A program made the position numbers and the translations under genes. A model generated the notes under the pieces. That model saw nothing but the letters and a program-made list of their open reading frames with translations, was not told where the DNA came from and searched no databases. From contig NZ_BAGH01000615.1 of assembly GCF_000308715.1 (NCBI RefSeq), positions 1 to 64,000 on the forward strand: a DNA stretch of 64,000 nucleotides, read 5' to 3'. Position 1 is the first letter of the stretch. Each line of letters opens with the position of its first letter. Shown here one piece after another: positions 51,671 to 61,032 of the stretch. Origin of the DNA: Nocardia tenerifensis NBRC 101015. Lineage in GTDB: Bacteria; Actinomycetota; Actinomycetes; Mycobacteriales; Mycobacteriaceae.

Positions 51671-54238
51671 ATGGGTGCTCGAGACCGCTCGGAGGGACCC
51701 GGCCCGCGCTCCGCCCCGGACGCGTTCGTCGGACGACAGCTGGAATTGGACCAGCTCATCACCTTGCTGCTGCGCGCACCGCGGCTGGTCACCCTGCTGG
51801 GGCCGGGCGGGATCGGCAAGACCCGGCTGGCGGCGGAGGCGGTGGCCCGGTTCCAGCGCAGCACCGGTGTCGAGGTGCATTGGGCGCGGCTGGCCCGCCT
51901 CGCCGCCGGCTCCGACGCGAACGCCGTCGCCGAGGAGATCGCGCACGCCGTGATGGAGACCGACTTCTCGGGTCGCTCGGTGTGGCAGGCGATCGTCGAC
52001 GCGCTCGCGGGTCGCGGCGATCAGGTGGTGCTGGTGCTGGACAACTGCGAGCACCTGCTCGAGGGCGTCGGCAGCGTGGTCGACCGGCTGGCGGCCGAGG
52101 CGCCGAACCTGAGCATCGTCGCGACCAGCCGGGAGGCCATCGGCTGGATCGACGAGCACCGGGTGCCGGTGCCGCCGTTGTCGCGCGAGCACGGGGTCGC
52201 GTTGTTCCAGCAGCGGTCGGAGTTGATCGGCCGCTCGGTGACCCACCCGGAGCAGGCCGAGATCATGGCGGAGATCTGCCGCCACGTGAACAACCACCCG
52301 CTCTACATCCGGCTCGCCGCAGCGCGTTTGGTGCGCGAGCCGCTGCCAATGATCCTGCGCGAACTCAGCGGCGAGGTGCACAACGATCAGCGGATGCGCT
52401 GGTCGGACGGTCCCCGGGTCGGCGCAGACGCGCGCCACCGCCGGGTGCGCGACGTCATCTCCTGGTCCTATGAGCTCTGCGATGAGCAGGAGCGGATTCT
52501 GTTCGAGCGGATGGCGGTCTTCGCGGCGGGATACGACGTCAACCCCGCCGACTCGCCGGACGGTGCGGCGCTCGATGTCGGCGCCGAGCGCGAGGCGATC
52601 GAGTTCGTCTGCTCGGATCCGGACGACGACGCGGTGACCGGTGGTTCGATTCGCTTGTGCCGGAACGAGATTCCCGATGTGCTCGACCGCCTGGTCGACC
52701 AATCCCTGGTCTCGGTGCACCTCACCCCGACGACCGTTCGGTACTCGCTGCTGGAGAGCATTCGCGTCTTCGCCCAGCATCGACTCGAACTGCGTTCGCG
52801 CGCGGGCTCGGACGAGCGGGCGCGGCTGGAGCGCAGGCATCGCCAGTACTACCGCGACAAGGTGGTCGACGCGGCGACGAACTGGTTCGGGCCCGCCGAG
52901 CTGCGCTACCTCGACTGGGCGCGCGCGGCGTGGGACAACATCCTGACCGCGATCGACCGCAGCGTGGCCGAGCCGGGCCAGGCCGCCGTCGCGCTCGACA
53001 TCTGCCGCGGCCTGCTGGCGATCCGGCTGCCCTTCCTCGGCTGCTCGTTCCGGGAGATCCGGTTGTGGTCGGCCAGGACGCTCGCGGCCTCCCGGCAGCT
53101 CGACGCGCGGCCGACCGAGAAGCACATCGAGACAACGGCTTTGGTTGTCTGGATCGCCCTGTGCCAAGGAATGCTCGACGAGGCCGAGGAGATGCTCGAC
53201 GAGTGCGCGCGGATGTGCCTCGGCGACGACGCGGGCCCGGCTCGGTGGCGTGCGGCGCCCGAGATCGATGCGGGATTCACCGCCGCCGTCGAGTTCGCCT
53301 GGGGCGTAGAGCTGTTGATCGCGGTCGGCGACCCGCGTTCGGTCGTGGTGCTGCGCCGGGCCGCCGAGAAGTACCGGCGGGACGATGATGTCGGCGGTTC
53401 GGTCACGGCCGAGCTTTTCGGCGCGCTGGCCGCCGGCCTGCTGGGCACGGTCGAGGAGGCGAACGCGCTGTCCGCGAGTTTCCTTGCGCGGGTGGAGGAC
53501 TCGGGAGCCTCCTGGGTGCACTCGTGGGCTCGGCTGGCACGTGCCGTCGCGTTGATCCGTGCCGATAAGCCCTGCGCCGCAATGGAGTCCGCGCGATCCG
53601 CGCTCACCCACCTCACCCGGATCCGCGACCGGTGGGGCGAGCTGTGGGCGGTGCAGTTCCGAATCTGGGCCTTGGCGCGACTCATTCAGCAGGCGCAGCA
53701 GGCCAGGGACCGGCCGCGCGCGGTCGCGGCGGCGACCGAGATCGCGCAGCTCACCGGCGGCACGAAAGCGCTTCTCGCCAAGGCGAATATGGACGTCAGC
53801 GGGCTGGGGCCGTTCACGACCGAGACCGAGCAGGCGGTCGCGGCCGGGCGCGCGGTGCTCGGCGAAACCGCCTATGCGGCCGCCGAAGAGCAGGGGAGCC
53901 GGCTGCGACCCGAACGCGGCGAACTACAGTCGCTGGCCCTCGGCTCGCTGACGCTGAATCGACCCCGGGCCGAACGCGAGGACGGGTGGTCGCTGCTCTC
54001 GCCCGCGGAGGCCGAGGTCGCCATCCTCGCCGCCGCGGGCTGGACCAACAGCGCGATCGCCGTCCGGCGTGGCATTTCGACGCGCACCGTCGACGCGCAG
54101 GTCGCGTCCGTCTTGCAGAAGCTGTCGATCGGGTCCCGTGCGGAGATCGACGAGCGGGCGCCGCGCGCGCTGCGCGATCGGTTGCGTGCGGAGGCCATGC
54201 GGGCGCCGGGGCGCCAGCAGCGTCGACGGGACCACTAG
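51671..54238 (+). CDS. LuxR-family ATPase regulator (large, STAND-type)
   Basis: 855 residues from ATG 51671 (a GTG two codons earlier is possible). N-terminal nucleotide-binding region: Walker A LLGPGGIGKTRLA (P-loop 44-51), Walker B VVLVLDNCEHLL and a sensor-like IVATSREAIGW; a helical, TPR-like middle; and a C-terminal LuxR-type HTH (LLSPAEAEVAILAAAGWTNS, RRGISTRTVDAQVASVLQKL). Such SARP/LuxR-like STAND proteins switch on gene sets after ligand binding. It diverges from the LinD-like pair, so it may control that pair or the P450 downstream. Confidence 0.85.
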   Translation: MGARDRSEGPGPRSAPDAFVGRQLELDQLITLLLRAPRLVTLLGPGGIGKTRLAAEAVARFQRSTGVEVHWARLARLAAGSDANAVAEEIAHAVMETDFSGRSVWQAIVDALAGRGDQVVLVLDNCEHLLEGVGSVVDRLAAEAPNLSIVATSREAIGWIDEHRVPVPPLSREHGVALFQQRSELIGRSVTHPEQAEIMAEICRHVNNHPLYIRLAAARLVREPLPMILRELSGEVHNDQRMRWSDGPRVGADARHRRVRDVISWSYELCDEQERILFERMAVFAAGYDVNPADSPDGAALDVGAEREAIEFVCSDPDDDAVTGGSIRLCRNEIPDVLDRLVDQSLVSVHLTPTTVRYSLLESIRVFAQHRLELRSRAGSDERARLERRHRQYYRDKVVDAATNWFGPAELRYLDWARAAWDNILTAIDRSVAEPGQAAVALDICRGLLAIRLPFLGCSFREIRLWSARTLAASRQLDARPTEKHIETTALVVWIALCQGMLDEAEEMLDECARMCLGDDAGPARWRAAPEIDAGFTAAVEFAWGVELLIAVGDPRSVVVLRRAAEKYRRDDDVGGSVTAELFGALAAGLLGTVEEANALSASFLARVEDSGASWVHSWARLARAVALIRADKPCAAMESARSALTHLTRIRDRWGELWAVQFRIWALARLIQQAQQARDRPRAVAAATEIAQLTGGTKALLAKANMDVSGLGPFTTETEQAVAAGRAVLGETAYAAAEEQGSRLRPERGELQSLALGSLTLNRPRAEREDGWSLLSPAEAEVAILAAAGWTNSAIAVRRGISTRTVDAQVASVLQKLSIGSRAEIDERAPRALRDRLRAEAMRAPGRQQRRRDH

Positions 54239-54522
54239 GCCCTCGGTTGTATTCAGTCCTAGGGGGAGAGCTGATGGCGGGCGCTGCTCGACTATGCTGC
54301 CGCCGGCTACTTATGGTCGTTTGACCAGCCCCGAGGGTTGCCTGTCGAGAAGCCTCGCGGGTCGCGGGTCTGCCCTGGTGTCGATTCGTTTCGGCTGCTG
54401 GAGGCGCCGGTTGGGGCTTCGCGACAGGGCTCAATCCGCATAGGTGATCTACCGATACGTATGCCGATGCCGTTGCGCGTGACGCAAGGCAAGGTCGCAG
54501 GGCAGCGGCTGGACAGCCGTTG

Positions 54523-55824
54523 ATGACCGTTGTCGTTCCCTCGCATATGTTCCCTCGCCGGAAGGCCCGGACTGTGACCTCATCAACCAGTGCCCGTGCG
54601 CCACGTTCGTCATCGCGTCACGGTTCGCCGGTGCACCCCGACATCGATCGAGTCTTGTTGTACAGCCCCGAATTCGCGGCCGATCCGCATCGCGCGTACG
54701 CCGCGATGCGCGCCGAATACGGTCCGCTGGTACCGGTGGAGCTCGCGCCGCAGGTGCCCGCGACACTGGTCATCGGCTATCACACCGCGCTACGAATCCT
54801 GCACGACCCCGAGCACTTTCCGGCCGATCCGCGGAGCTGGCAGCACACCGTTCCGGCCGACTCCGCCGTGCTGCCGCTGCTGGAGTGGCGACCGAATGCC
54901 TTGCGCAGCAGTGGAGCCGAGCACGCGCGGTACCGGGTGGCGAACACCTCGGCGATCAACGGCGTCGATCTCGGCGAACTGCGCGACGCGGTCGACGAAC
55001 TGGCGACCGCGTTGATCGACCGATTCCGGCGTGCCGGAACCGCGGACCTGGTGCGCGAGTACGCGCAGCCGTTGGCGTTCGGCATCGTCAACCGCATGCT
55101 CGGCTGCCCGGCGGAGATCGGTGAGCGGATCGCGCGCGGCATGGTCGCGATCTTCGAGGGTGACGATGCGGCGCAAGGCAATCGGCTGCTCACCGAGGCG
55201 CTCATGGAGTTGGTCGAGCACAAGCGCGCGGAGCCCGGCGCGGACATCACCACCAGCCTGCTCAACCATCAGGTAGCGCTCGACGACCTCGAACTGGTCC
55301 ACCAGCTGGTGGTGCTCTACGGGGCGGGCATCGAACCGCTGCAAAACCTCATCCTCAACGCCCTGCTGCTCATTCTGGACGACGATCGCTTCGGCGGAGA
55401 CCTGCTCGGCGGCAGCCTGTCCACCCGCGACGCGCTCGACGAGGTCCTGTTCACCGACCCGCCCATGGCCAACTTCTGCGTCACCTACCCGCGCCAGCCC
55501 GTCCTGATCGACGGGGTCTGGCTGCCCGCGCATCAGCCGGTGGTCATCAGCATGGCCGCAGGCAACAACGACCCCGCCATCCGCGCCGACGACCGCACCG
55601 GCAACCGTTCACACCTGGCCTGGAGCGCCGGACCGCACGCGTGTCCCGCCCGGTCGGCCGCGTACCTGGTCGCGCAGGAGGCCGTCGACCAGCTCCTCGA
55701 TATCCTGCCCGACCTCGAATTAGCCACCCCGGCAAGCGAATTGGTGTGGCGGCCGGGGCCGTTCCATCGCGCGCTGGCGACTTTGCCGGTGCGGTTTCCA
55801 CCGGTCTCCGCACTGCCGCGGTGA
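54523..55824 (+). CDS. cytochrome P450, CYP157-like, without the ExxR motif
   Basis: 433 residues from ATG 54523. The heme loop is recognisable as LAWSAGPHACPARSAAYLVA, with the thiolate Cys at 374, and the I-helix reads LYGAGIEPLQNL. In the K-helix, where P450s have ExxR, the sequence reads DEVLF (307-310) followed by TDPPMANF: the Arg is absent. This is the hallmark of the CYP157 family of Streptomyces, often part of conservons. No redox partner or conservon genes adjoin. The substrate is unknown; a regulatory rather than catalytic role is possible. Confidence 0.8.
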   Translation: MTVVVPSHMFPRRKARTVTSSTSARAPRSSSRHGSPVHPDIDRVLLYSPEFAADPHRAYAAMRAEYGPLVPVELAPQVPATLVIGYHTALRILHDPEHFPADPRSWQHTVPADSAVLPLLEWRPNALRSSGAEHARYRVANTSAINGVDLGELRDAVDELATALIDRFRRAGTADLVREYAQPLAFGIVNRMLGCPAEIGERIARGMVAIFEGDDAAQGNRLLTEALMELVEHKRAEPGADITTSLLNHQVALDDLELVHQLVVLYGAGIEPLQNLILNALLLILDDDRFGGDLLGGSLSTRDALDEVLFTDPPMANFCVTYPRQPVLIDGVWLPAHQPVVISMAAGNNDPAIRADDRTGNRSHLAWSAGPHACPARSAAYLVAQEAVDQLLDILPDLELATPASELVWRPGPFHRALATLPVRFPPVSALPR

Positions 55825-55980
55825 AACCGGAATCATCACGGACGCACCATCGTCTACGAAATCCCCATTCTCGCAACGTTTATCGGTGGGAGCCCGCGTC
55901 AACAGGCATGAAGGATCCGGCGCGCAGATCCCCACACGGAAGCGTTGACGCGATTTGTCGCGCAGGCGGAGCCTGGTCGC

Positions 55981-56541
55981 ATGAATTACAGGCCATTCAT
56001 GCTCTGCGCCGTCGCCGCCGTGCTCTTGATTCCCGCGGCCACGGCCAACGCCGCCGAACCCATTGTCGTCAAAGGGACATTCGCGCCGTGGAAGGAGGGC
56101 GCCACCGCCGTCACCTACGATCAGACGCTCGCCCCCGCCGGCAGCCGCGCCACGGTCATCCTCGCCGAGAAGGGCGATAAGACCACGGCCATCCTGCGAG
56201 TCAGCGGACTGCTGCCCAACCGCGTCTACGGCTCACACGCACACCAGAAGTCCTGTGGCGCGAAGCCGGCCGACGCCGGTTTCCACTACCAGAATGTTGA
56301 GGACCCGAACGCCAAGGACAAGATGTCCATGGACGCGAGATACGCCAATCCGCAGAACGAACTCTGGCTCGACTTCACCACCGACGAGCACGGCAGGGCG
56401 CTGCAGGTGTCCACCGTGCAGTGGCACTTCCGAGCCGGGCAGCCCGGTTCGGTCGTCTTGCATGAGAAGAAGACCGATACTACGGATGGCAATGCCGGTA
56501 TGGCCGGGGCCAGGGTTGCCTGCTTGAGTATTCCGCACTGA
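55981..56541 (+). CDS. secreted Cu/Zn superoxide-dismutase-like protein
   Basis: 186 residues from ATG 55981. A signal peptide (hydrophobic core FMLCAVAAVLLIPAATANA) precedes a SOD_Cu-type beta barrel: GSHAHQKSCG carries the first His-x-His pair, GFHYQN a third and VVLHEKKTDTTDGN a fourth region, with Cys in QKSC and VACLS able to form the disulfide. Not all metal ligands of classical SodC are evident, so it may bind copper only or have another role. It stands alone on its strand. Confidence 0.7.
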   Translation: MNYRPFMLCAVAAVLLIPAATANAAEPIVVKGTFAPWKEGATAVTYDQTLAPAGSRATVILAEKGDKTTAILRVSGLLPNRVYGSHAHQKSCGAKPADAGFHYQNVEDPNAKDKMSMDARYANPQNELWLDFTTDEHGRALQVSTVQWHFRAGQPGSVVLHEKKTDTTDGNAGMAGARVACLSIPH

Positions 56542-56669
56542 TCGTTTGCTTGCGGTCTCAGCCCAGCTATATGACGTTTCGCGGGCGCCCGCTGTTTTCT
56601 CCGGCGGGCGCCTCCAACGCGTCTCGGTGCCGATTTTGTCGCGTCACCGATGATGACGAGAATGGTCGC

Positions 56670-57176
56670 ATGGTCGAACTCGTACTGGTCCGAGGCGATA
56701 TCACCGAACAGGCGGTGGACGCGGTGGTGAACGCGGCGAATTCGTCACTGCTCGGCGGAGGCGGTGTCGACGGAGCCATTCACCGCAAAGGTGGTCCGGC
56801 GATCCTGGCCGCGTGCCGCGAGCTACGCGCGTCCCGGTACGGCAAGGGACTGCCCACCGGCCAGGCCGTCGCGACGACCGGCGGCAACCTCCCCGCACGA
56901 TGGGTGATCCACACGGTCGGCCCGGTCTGGTCGACCCGTGACGACCGCTCCGAACTCCTCGCCTCCTGCTACCGCGAATCCCTGCGCGTAGCAGACGAAT
57001 TGGGCGCCCGCACCGTAGCATTCCCCGCCATCTCCACCGGCATCTACGGTTGGCCGATCGATAACGGCGCCCGCATCGCGATCGACACCGTGCGTGCCAC
57101 CGACTCCGCGGTGGAAGAAGTGCGTTTTGTACTCTTCAGCCAAGACGCCTACGACGCCTTCGCCGCCGTGGTGTAA
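56670..57176 (+). CDS. macrodomain protein, O-acetyl-ADP-ribose deacetylase-like
   Basis: 168 residues from ATG 56670. MacroD-type motifs: VNAANSSLLGGGGVDGAIHR (ADP-ribose and catalytic loop), ATTGGNLPARWVIHTVGPVW and FPAISTGIYGWP (distal phosphate loop). Such proteins remove ADP-ribose or acetyl groups from O-acetyl-ADP-ribose or ADP-ribosylated targets in the cytoplasm. Length and order match YmdB. It converges with the next gene. Confidence 0.9.
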   Translation: MVELVLVRGDITEQAVDAVVNAANSSLLGGGGVDGAIHRKGGPAILAACRELRASRYGKGLPTGQAVATTGGNLPARWVIHTVGPVWSTRDDRSELLASCYRESLRVADELGARTVAFPAISTGIYGWPIDNGARIAIDTVRATDSAVEEVRFVLFSQDAYDAFAAVV

Positions 57177-57229
57177 GTCAGCCGCTCCGACATTTTCGGT
57201 AGCCGCCGCGTTCAACGGTCTCTGCGGCG

Positions 57230-58096
57230 TTACGGTGCGGCAGGCTCCACGGGAGGATAGCCACAGGTTTCCGGTCCGCAATCGTCCTTGTGGTCACGAC
57301 CCCATAGACCGATGTCGCGTTCGAGGGCTCGGCCGAGATGCAGCAGTTGGCGCTGCCGCCTTCTCGGCACGGTGGACGGCAGCGCGGTGAAGGTTTCCGG
57401 CGCGACCTCCACCGTGCTGGTGACTTGCTCGCCGTCCGACATCCGCACGAGCACTCTGCATTCCCACAGGAGCGTTCCCTCCGGCCCCGGCCATTGAAAA
57501 TCGGAGGGATCGGGCACCAGATAATGCATGCCCTCCGGATCGAGATGTGCTCGCAGCCAAGGAAAACCGTCGCTGTAAAGGGCGCAAAGGGCATCGGTGT
57601 CCACCGCTTTGAGAACACGACCTTGCCGAGGCAGCGCCCTGCGCCCGCGCGGCCGTCGGACCGGCCAGCGTTCATACCAGCCGATCCGCTGCCGCCAGCT
57701 CAGCAACGGTGCACCGGTGCCCGTCGCCGGCAGCGGTGGCGGCGGCTCCCAGCGACACACTTGATTGGCGTAGTGCAGGATCCACGCCCGCCCCTCCGGC
57801 CCCGCGAACTCCCACGTCCAAGCCATAGGGCGACGTACCATCGCGAGTTCTTGACGATGCCTCGGTGAACTCCTCCCGCGCGCCCGTCGCCCACCCGCCC
57901 GCGCCACCCCCGGCAGATTGTGGCAAAGATCAGCCAGAAACCGAATCCGCTCCACATCATCCGCGAGCACAACACCCGGCTCCTCCCGCCGAGCCGCCCC
58001 CGCGAGATACCGAATCTCCACCAGCGCCTGGGCGGCCAGAAACGCAGCCACCTTCCGATCCGTCTCGGCGGCAACCAATTCGCGGAGAAACTTCAT
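57230..58096 (-). CDS. hypothetical protein
   Basis: 288 residues from ATG 58096. A helical N-terminus (LVAAETDRKVAAFLAAQALV), an Arg-rich middle and a structured C-terminal part with several Trp (WTWEFAGPEGRAWILHYANQ, PSDFQWPGPEGTLLWECRVL). No motif recognised. Sequence character is coding, and the frame is intact. Confidence 0.55.
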   Translation of the reverse strand: MKFLRELVAAETDRKVAAFLAAQALVEIRYLAGAARREEPGVVLADDVERIRFLADLCHNLPGVARAGGRRARGRSSPRHRQELAMVRRPMAWTWEFAGPEGRAWILHYANQVCRWEPPPPLPATGTGAPLLSWRQRIGWYERWPVRRPRGRRALPRQGRVLKAVDTDALCALYSDGFPWLRAHLDPEGMHYLVPDPSDFQWPGPEGTLLWECRVLVRMSDGEQVTSTVEVAPETFTALPSTVPRRRQRQLLHLGRALERDIGLWGRDHKDDCGPETCGYPPVEPAAP

Positions 58097-58463
58097 GGCC
58101 GTTCAACGACGAACCCGCAGTACCCGTTCCCGGCCATCCCCGCTACTCGCTGCGGAGCTGAAGCAGCAAGCCGCACAACGGTTCCGATGCGTCCGAGTCC
58201 GGCAGCTAGGGCAATCGTGGTCGCCGCCGTCCGGGACCGCGGCGACCGACGCGGTGTTGATGATGACGCCGTGCTGGCACGGTCACCTCGGGTCGGCCTC
58301 GACCCGTCTGCCGCCAGCTCTGTTTCACGCGTAGTTCAGTCCGTCGCTCGGCGAAGCTAGGTGCGCGCGTCCATGGTGGTTCGGCGTCGAGCGATTCGAT
58401 GACGATCTCGCTGACCGCAGCTTCGTGTAGGTCTAATTGCACTGTCGCTGTTGATGTTTCGCC
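58097..58463. other. divergent intergenic region, no clear gene
   Basis: About 370 bp between divergently read hypothetical genes. A short minus-strand frame from GTG 58442 (MQLDLHEAAVSEIVIESLDA) looks coding-like for about 25 residues, then degrades. It could be a gene remnant. Promoters for both flanking genes must lie here. Confidence 0.35.
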
Positions 58464-58886
58464 GTGGCAGAGAACAACACCTACTCTCTTTACGCATGGG
58501 GCAACTTCCTCGATGAGACCGGTCTGGATCGCCTGGACGCCTGGCTCGATCCCGATGTGCTCAGCGGTGCGCGACTGTTCGAGAACCCCGACGTCACCCT
58601 GTACGAGGAGCAGTTGCGCATCGACGCGAGTAGCAGCTACTACTTCGTCGGCGGTGAGTACGTTCTGGGCCGCGATCTCGCCGAACCCTGCGCCGATTGG
58701 CGGGCAGCCTACCTGTGCCTTGCCACGGACGGAACCCTCGACGGCGCATTAGAGGTAGTGGCGCAGTTCGAAGACGAGTGGGATCGCGATGACACACCGA
58801 CCCGCAATCCTCTCCCGGCAGGCGAGGTCGTCACAGTCTGGGAAGACCCGCACGGACAGTGGGACCTAGCTCTGGTGCGCAACTAG
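58464..58886 (+). CDS. hypothetical acidic protein
   Basis: 140 residues from GTG 58464. Strongly acidic and aromatic (YAWGNFLDETGLDRLDAWLD, FEDEWDRDD). No membrane segment or known motif. The composition and uninterrupted frame suggest a real gene; it could be an immunity- or barstar-like small protein, but nothing proves that. Confidence 0.5.
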   Translation: MAENNTYSLYAWGNFLDETGLDRLDAWLDPDVLSGARLFENPDVTLYEEQLRIDASSSYYFVGGEYVLGRDLAEPCADWRAAYLCLATDGTLDGALEVVAQFEDEWDRDDTPTRNPLPAGEVVTVWEDPHGQWDLALVRN

Positions 58887-58935
58887 ACCTGCCTAACCGC
58901 CACCGCGCGCCAGCGAGAGCGGCCTTGTCGAGCAG

Positions 58936-58983
58936 CGAAGACTGAGCGGACGACGGACTCGTCGCCTTCGATCTCGATCAGGC
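58936..58983 (-). repeat. duplicated fragment of the HxlR gene (copy 1, remnant)
   Basis: 48 nt, 46 of them identical to 61044-61091 inside the HxlR-family gene 2.1 kb away. On the minus strand it still encodes LIEIEGDESVVRSVF, compared with LIEIEGDKSVVRAVF in the gene. It is a relic of a second HxlR gene or of a duplication, directly downstream of the KasA-like stop. Confidence 0.75.
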
Positions 58984-58992
58984 GCTGTGTAG

Positions 58993-60243
58993 TCAGCGCC
59001 GGCCGAACGCCAGCGCCACATTGTGTCCGCCGAATCCGAAGGAGTTGTTGACCGCGTAGTCTATTCGAAGCGGTCGGGGACAGCCGGAGACGATGTCGAG
59101 ATTCACTGCGGGGTCCTGGTTTTCGAGGTTGAGAGTCGGCGGAATGAGCTGGTCGCGCAGGGACAAGACGGTGAGAACCGACTCGAGTGCACCGGCTGCG
59201 CCGATGGAATGCCCCAACGCGGATTTCGGCGCATACACCGCCGCGTGATCACCGACGGCGGTGTTGATCGCCCTGGCTTCGGCCTCGTCACCGATCGGTG
59301 TGGCGGTGGCATGAGCGTCGACGTGGTCGATGTCTCGCGGTGAGAGTCCCGCGGTTTGTATCGCTCGAGTAATGGCACGGGCGGCTCCCGTGCCTTCGGG
59401 ATCCGGTGCTACGAGATGAAATGCGTCGGAGGTAGTGCCAACACCGAGTAGTCGCGCCAGCACCGTCGCGCCACGGGCGACGGCATGTTCTTCGGTCTCG
59501 ATCACCATGAGCGCGCCTGCCTCACCGAGAACGAACCCGTCTCGGGCCGAATCGAACGGTCGCGACGCGGAACCGGGGTCCTCGTTGCGAGTGCTCATCG
59601 CGCGCATCATCGAGAAGGCCGCCACCGGCACCGGGTCGATGTAGCCCTCGACGCCGCCGGTGACCACGATGTCGGCGTCGCCCATCGCGATCATCCGCCA
59701 AGCGTTAGCGATCGCCTCGGAGCCCGACGCGCACGCGGACACCGCTGTGACGACACCCGCTCGTGCGCCCAACTCGAGGCCGACGACGGCCGAGGGGCCA
59801 TTGGGCATCATCATCTGTACCGCCAGTGGGGAGACGCGTCGGTACCCAGACGAGGCCAGGTTCTGATGGGCTTGAATGACCGCATCGCCGCCGCCTTGGC
59901 CGGTGCCGATCGATACCGCCAAACGGTCTCGGTCGACGTCCGGACTTCCGGCACCGACCCACACCTGTCGCCCGAGGACTGTCGCGAACTGCTCTACGTA
60001 GGACATGCGGCGCAATTCCACACGGGTCAAGCAGCTTTCGGGCCTCACCTTCAACGGACCACCGATGCGTACCGGCAGGTCGTACTCGGTGACCCAGCCC
60101 TCGTCGAGCGCCTCGATCCCCGACTCGCCCGCTAGCAGTCCGGCCCAGGTGCCCTCTGCGTCACCAGCTATAGAGGTCGACGCCGCCACGGCTGTGACCA
60201 CCACGCTCGGGAATCGCCCATCGACGGAGAACGGATTGCGCAC
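58993..60243 (-). CDS. beta-ketoacyl-ACP synthase, KasA-like
   Basis: 416 residues from GTG 60243 (a GAAGGG ribosome-binding site seven bases away), the same length as mycobacterial KasA. Active-site Cys in VSACASGSEAI, His in VDAHATATPIGD and the Lys/His pair in APKSALGHSIGAAGALE; the N-terminus FPSVVVTAVAASTSI and the C-terminus AVNNSFGFGGHNVALAFGR also match KasA. KasA elongates meromycolic acids in FAS-II. Here the gene is not beside acpM or kasB but opposite a TetR gene, so it may be an accessory copy for a special lipid. A 24-bp operator-like repeat overlies its promoter region. Confidence 0.85.
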   Translation of the reverse strand: MRNPFSVDGRFPSVVVTAVAASTSIAGDAEGTWAGLLAGESGIEALDEGWVTEYDLPVRIGGPLKVRPESCLTRVELRRMSYVEQFATVLGRQVWVGAGSPDVDRDRLAVSIGTGQGGGDAVIQAHQNLASSGYRRVSPLAVQMMMPNGPSAVVGLELGARAGVVTAVSACASGSEAIANAWRMIAMGDADIVVTGGVEGYIDPVPVAAFSMMRAMSTRNEDPGSASRPFDSARDGFVLGEAGALMVIETEEHAVARGATVLARLLGVGTTSDAFHLVAPDPEGTGAARAITRAIQTAGLSPRDIDHVDAHATATPIGDEAEARAINTAVGDHAAVYAPKSALGHSIGAAGALESVLTVLSLRDQLIPPTLNLENQDPAVNLDIVSGCPRPLRIDYAVNNSFGFGGHNVALAFGRR

Positions 60244-60275
60244 CTTCTCACCCTTCAACTCGGATTTAGTCCAGA

Positions 60276-60299
60276 TGGTTTGACCATATGGTTCAACCA
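60276..60299. promoter_or_regulatory. palindromic operator between KasA-like and tetR genes
   Basis: A 24-bp near-perfect palindrome centred on CCATATGG with outer arms TGGTT and AACCA, two mismatched pairs in all. It lies 33 bp before the KasA-like start and 32 bp before the TetR start, well placed for joint repression. Confidence 0.65.
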
Positions 60300-60330
60300 C
60301 CTGGATCACAAGGGCTGTACGCTGCACTGT

Positions 60331-60945
60331 GTGGGTAATCGAGAAGATCTACTTCGCGGCGCTCGCCGCTGCCTGGAGGAGCGTGGCTGGGCCAACACCA
60401 CCGCCCGTGACATCGCCACGGCCGCAGGCGGAGTCAGCCATGCCGCGATCTTCTACCACTTCGGCTCGAGGGAAGCCCTGCTCACCGCGGCGCTGATCGA
60501 AGCCGTCGAAGAACGACTCACCACCTTCCGTGACGCGATCGCGCAGTCGCCGTCCGCAGACACCGCCACTCAGTTCCGAAGCCTCTGGGAGCAGTTCGAC
60601 GAGACCTTCGAATCGCAACGCGGGATGTGGCTTTCGCACTTCGAAGCCGTCCTGCACGCCCAGCAGTCCGACACCCTCCGGCAGGTCCTCACCGACAATC
60701 AAATAGCCGGCCGGATCGGTGGGGTTGCCTGGCTGACCCAAAACGACGCGAGCACAGTCGAAGCCGACGAGCGCACAATTCGTTCGCTCGGCTCGGTTTA
60801 CCTCGCCCTGATCGCCGGTGTGGCGTGGCAGCGACTCATCGATCCCTCCACCGCGCCGCGCTCAGGTGACGTAATCGAAGGCATCAACATGCTGGCGTCA
60901 CTACTGGCAGCTGGGCCAACGCCGTCAGACCGCGGATCTCTGTAG
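60331..60945 (+). CDS. TetR-family regulator
   Basis: 204 residues from GTG 60331; the longer frame would cross the operator. The HTH reads ARRCLEERGWANTTARDIAT then GGVSHAAIFYHFGSREALL. The C-terminal ligand domain is helical. It diverges from the KasA-like gene with a palindrome between them, so it probably represses that gene and itself, perhaps sensing an acyl compound. Confidence 0.85.
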   Translation: MGNREDLLRGARRCLEERGWANTTARDIATAAGGVSHAAIFYHFGSREALLTAALIEAVEERLTTFRDAIAQSPSADTATQFRSLWEQFDETFESQRGMWLSHFEAVLHAQQSDTLRQVLTDNQIAGRIGGVAWLTQNDASTVEADERTIRSLGSVYLALIAGVAWQRLIDPSTAPRSGDVIEGINMLASLLAAGPTPSDRGSL

Positions 60946-61032
60946 CCTGCTCGGCCTGATGCACAGACTCCCCATACGTTTCACAGGGCTTGGTGGTCTT
61001 GTGAGACGTGTGGACGGTCTGTGGGTCTCGCC

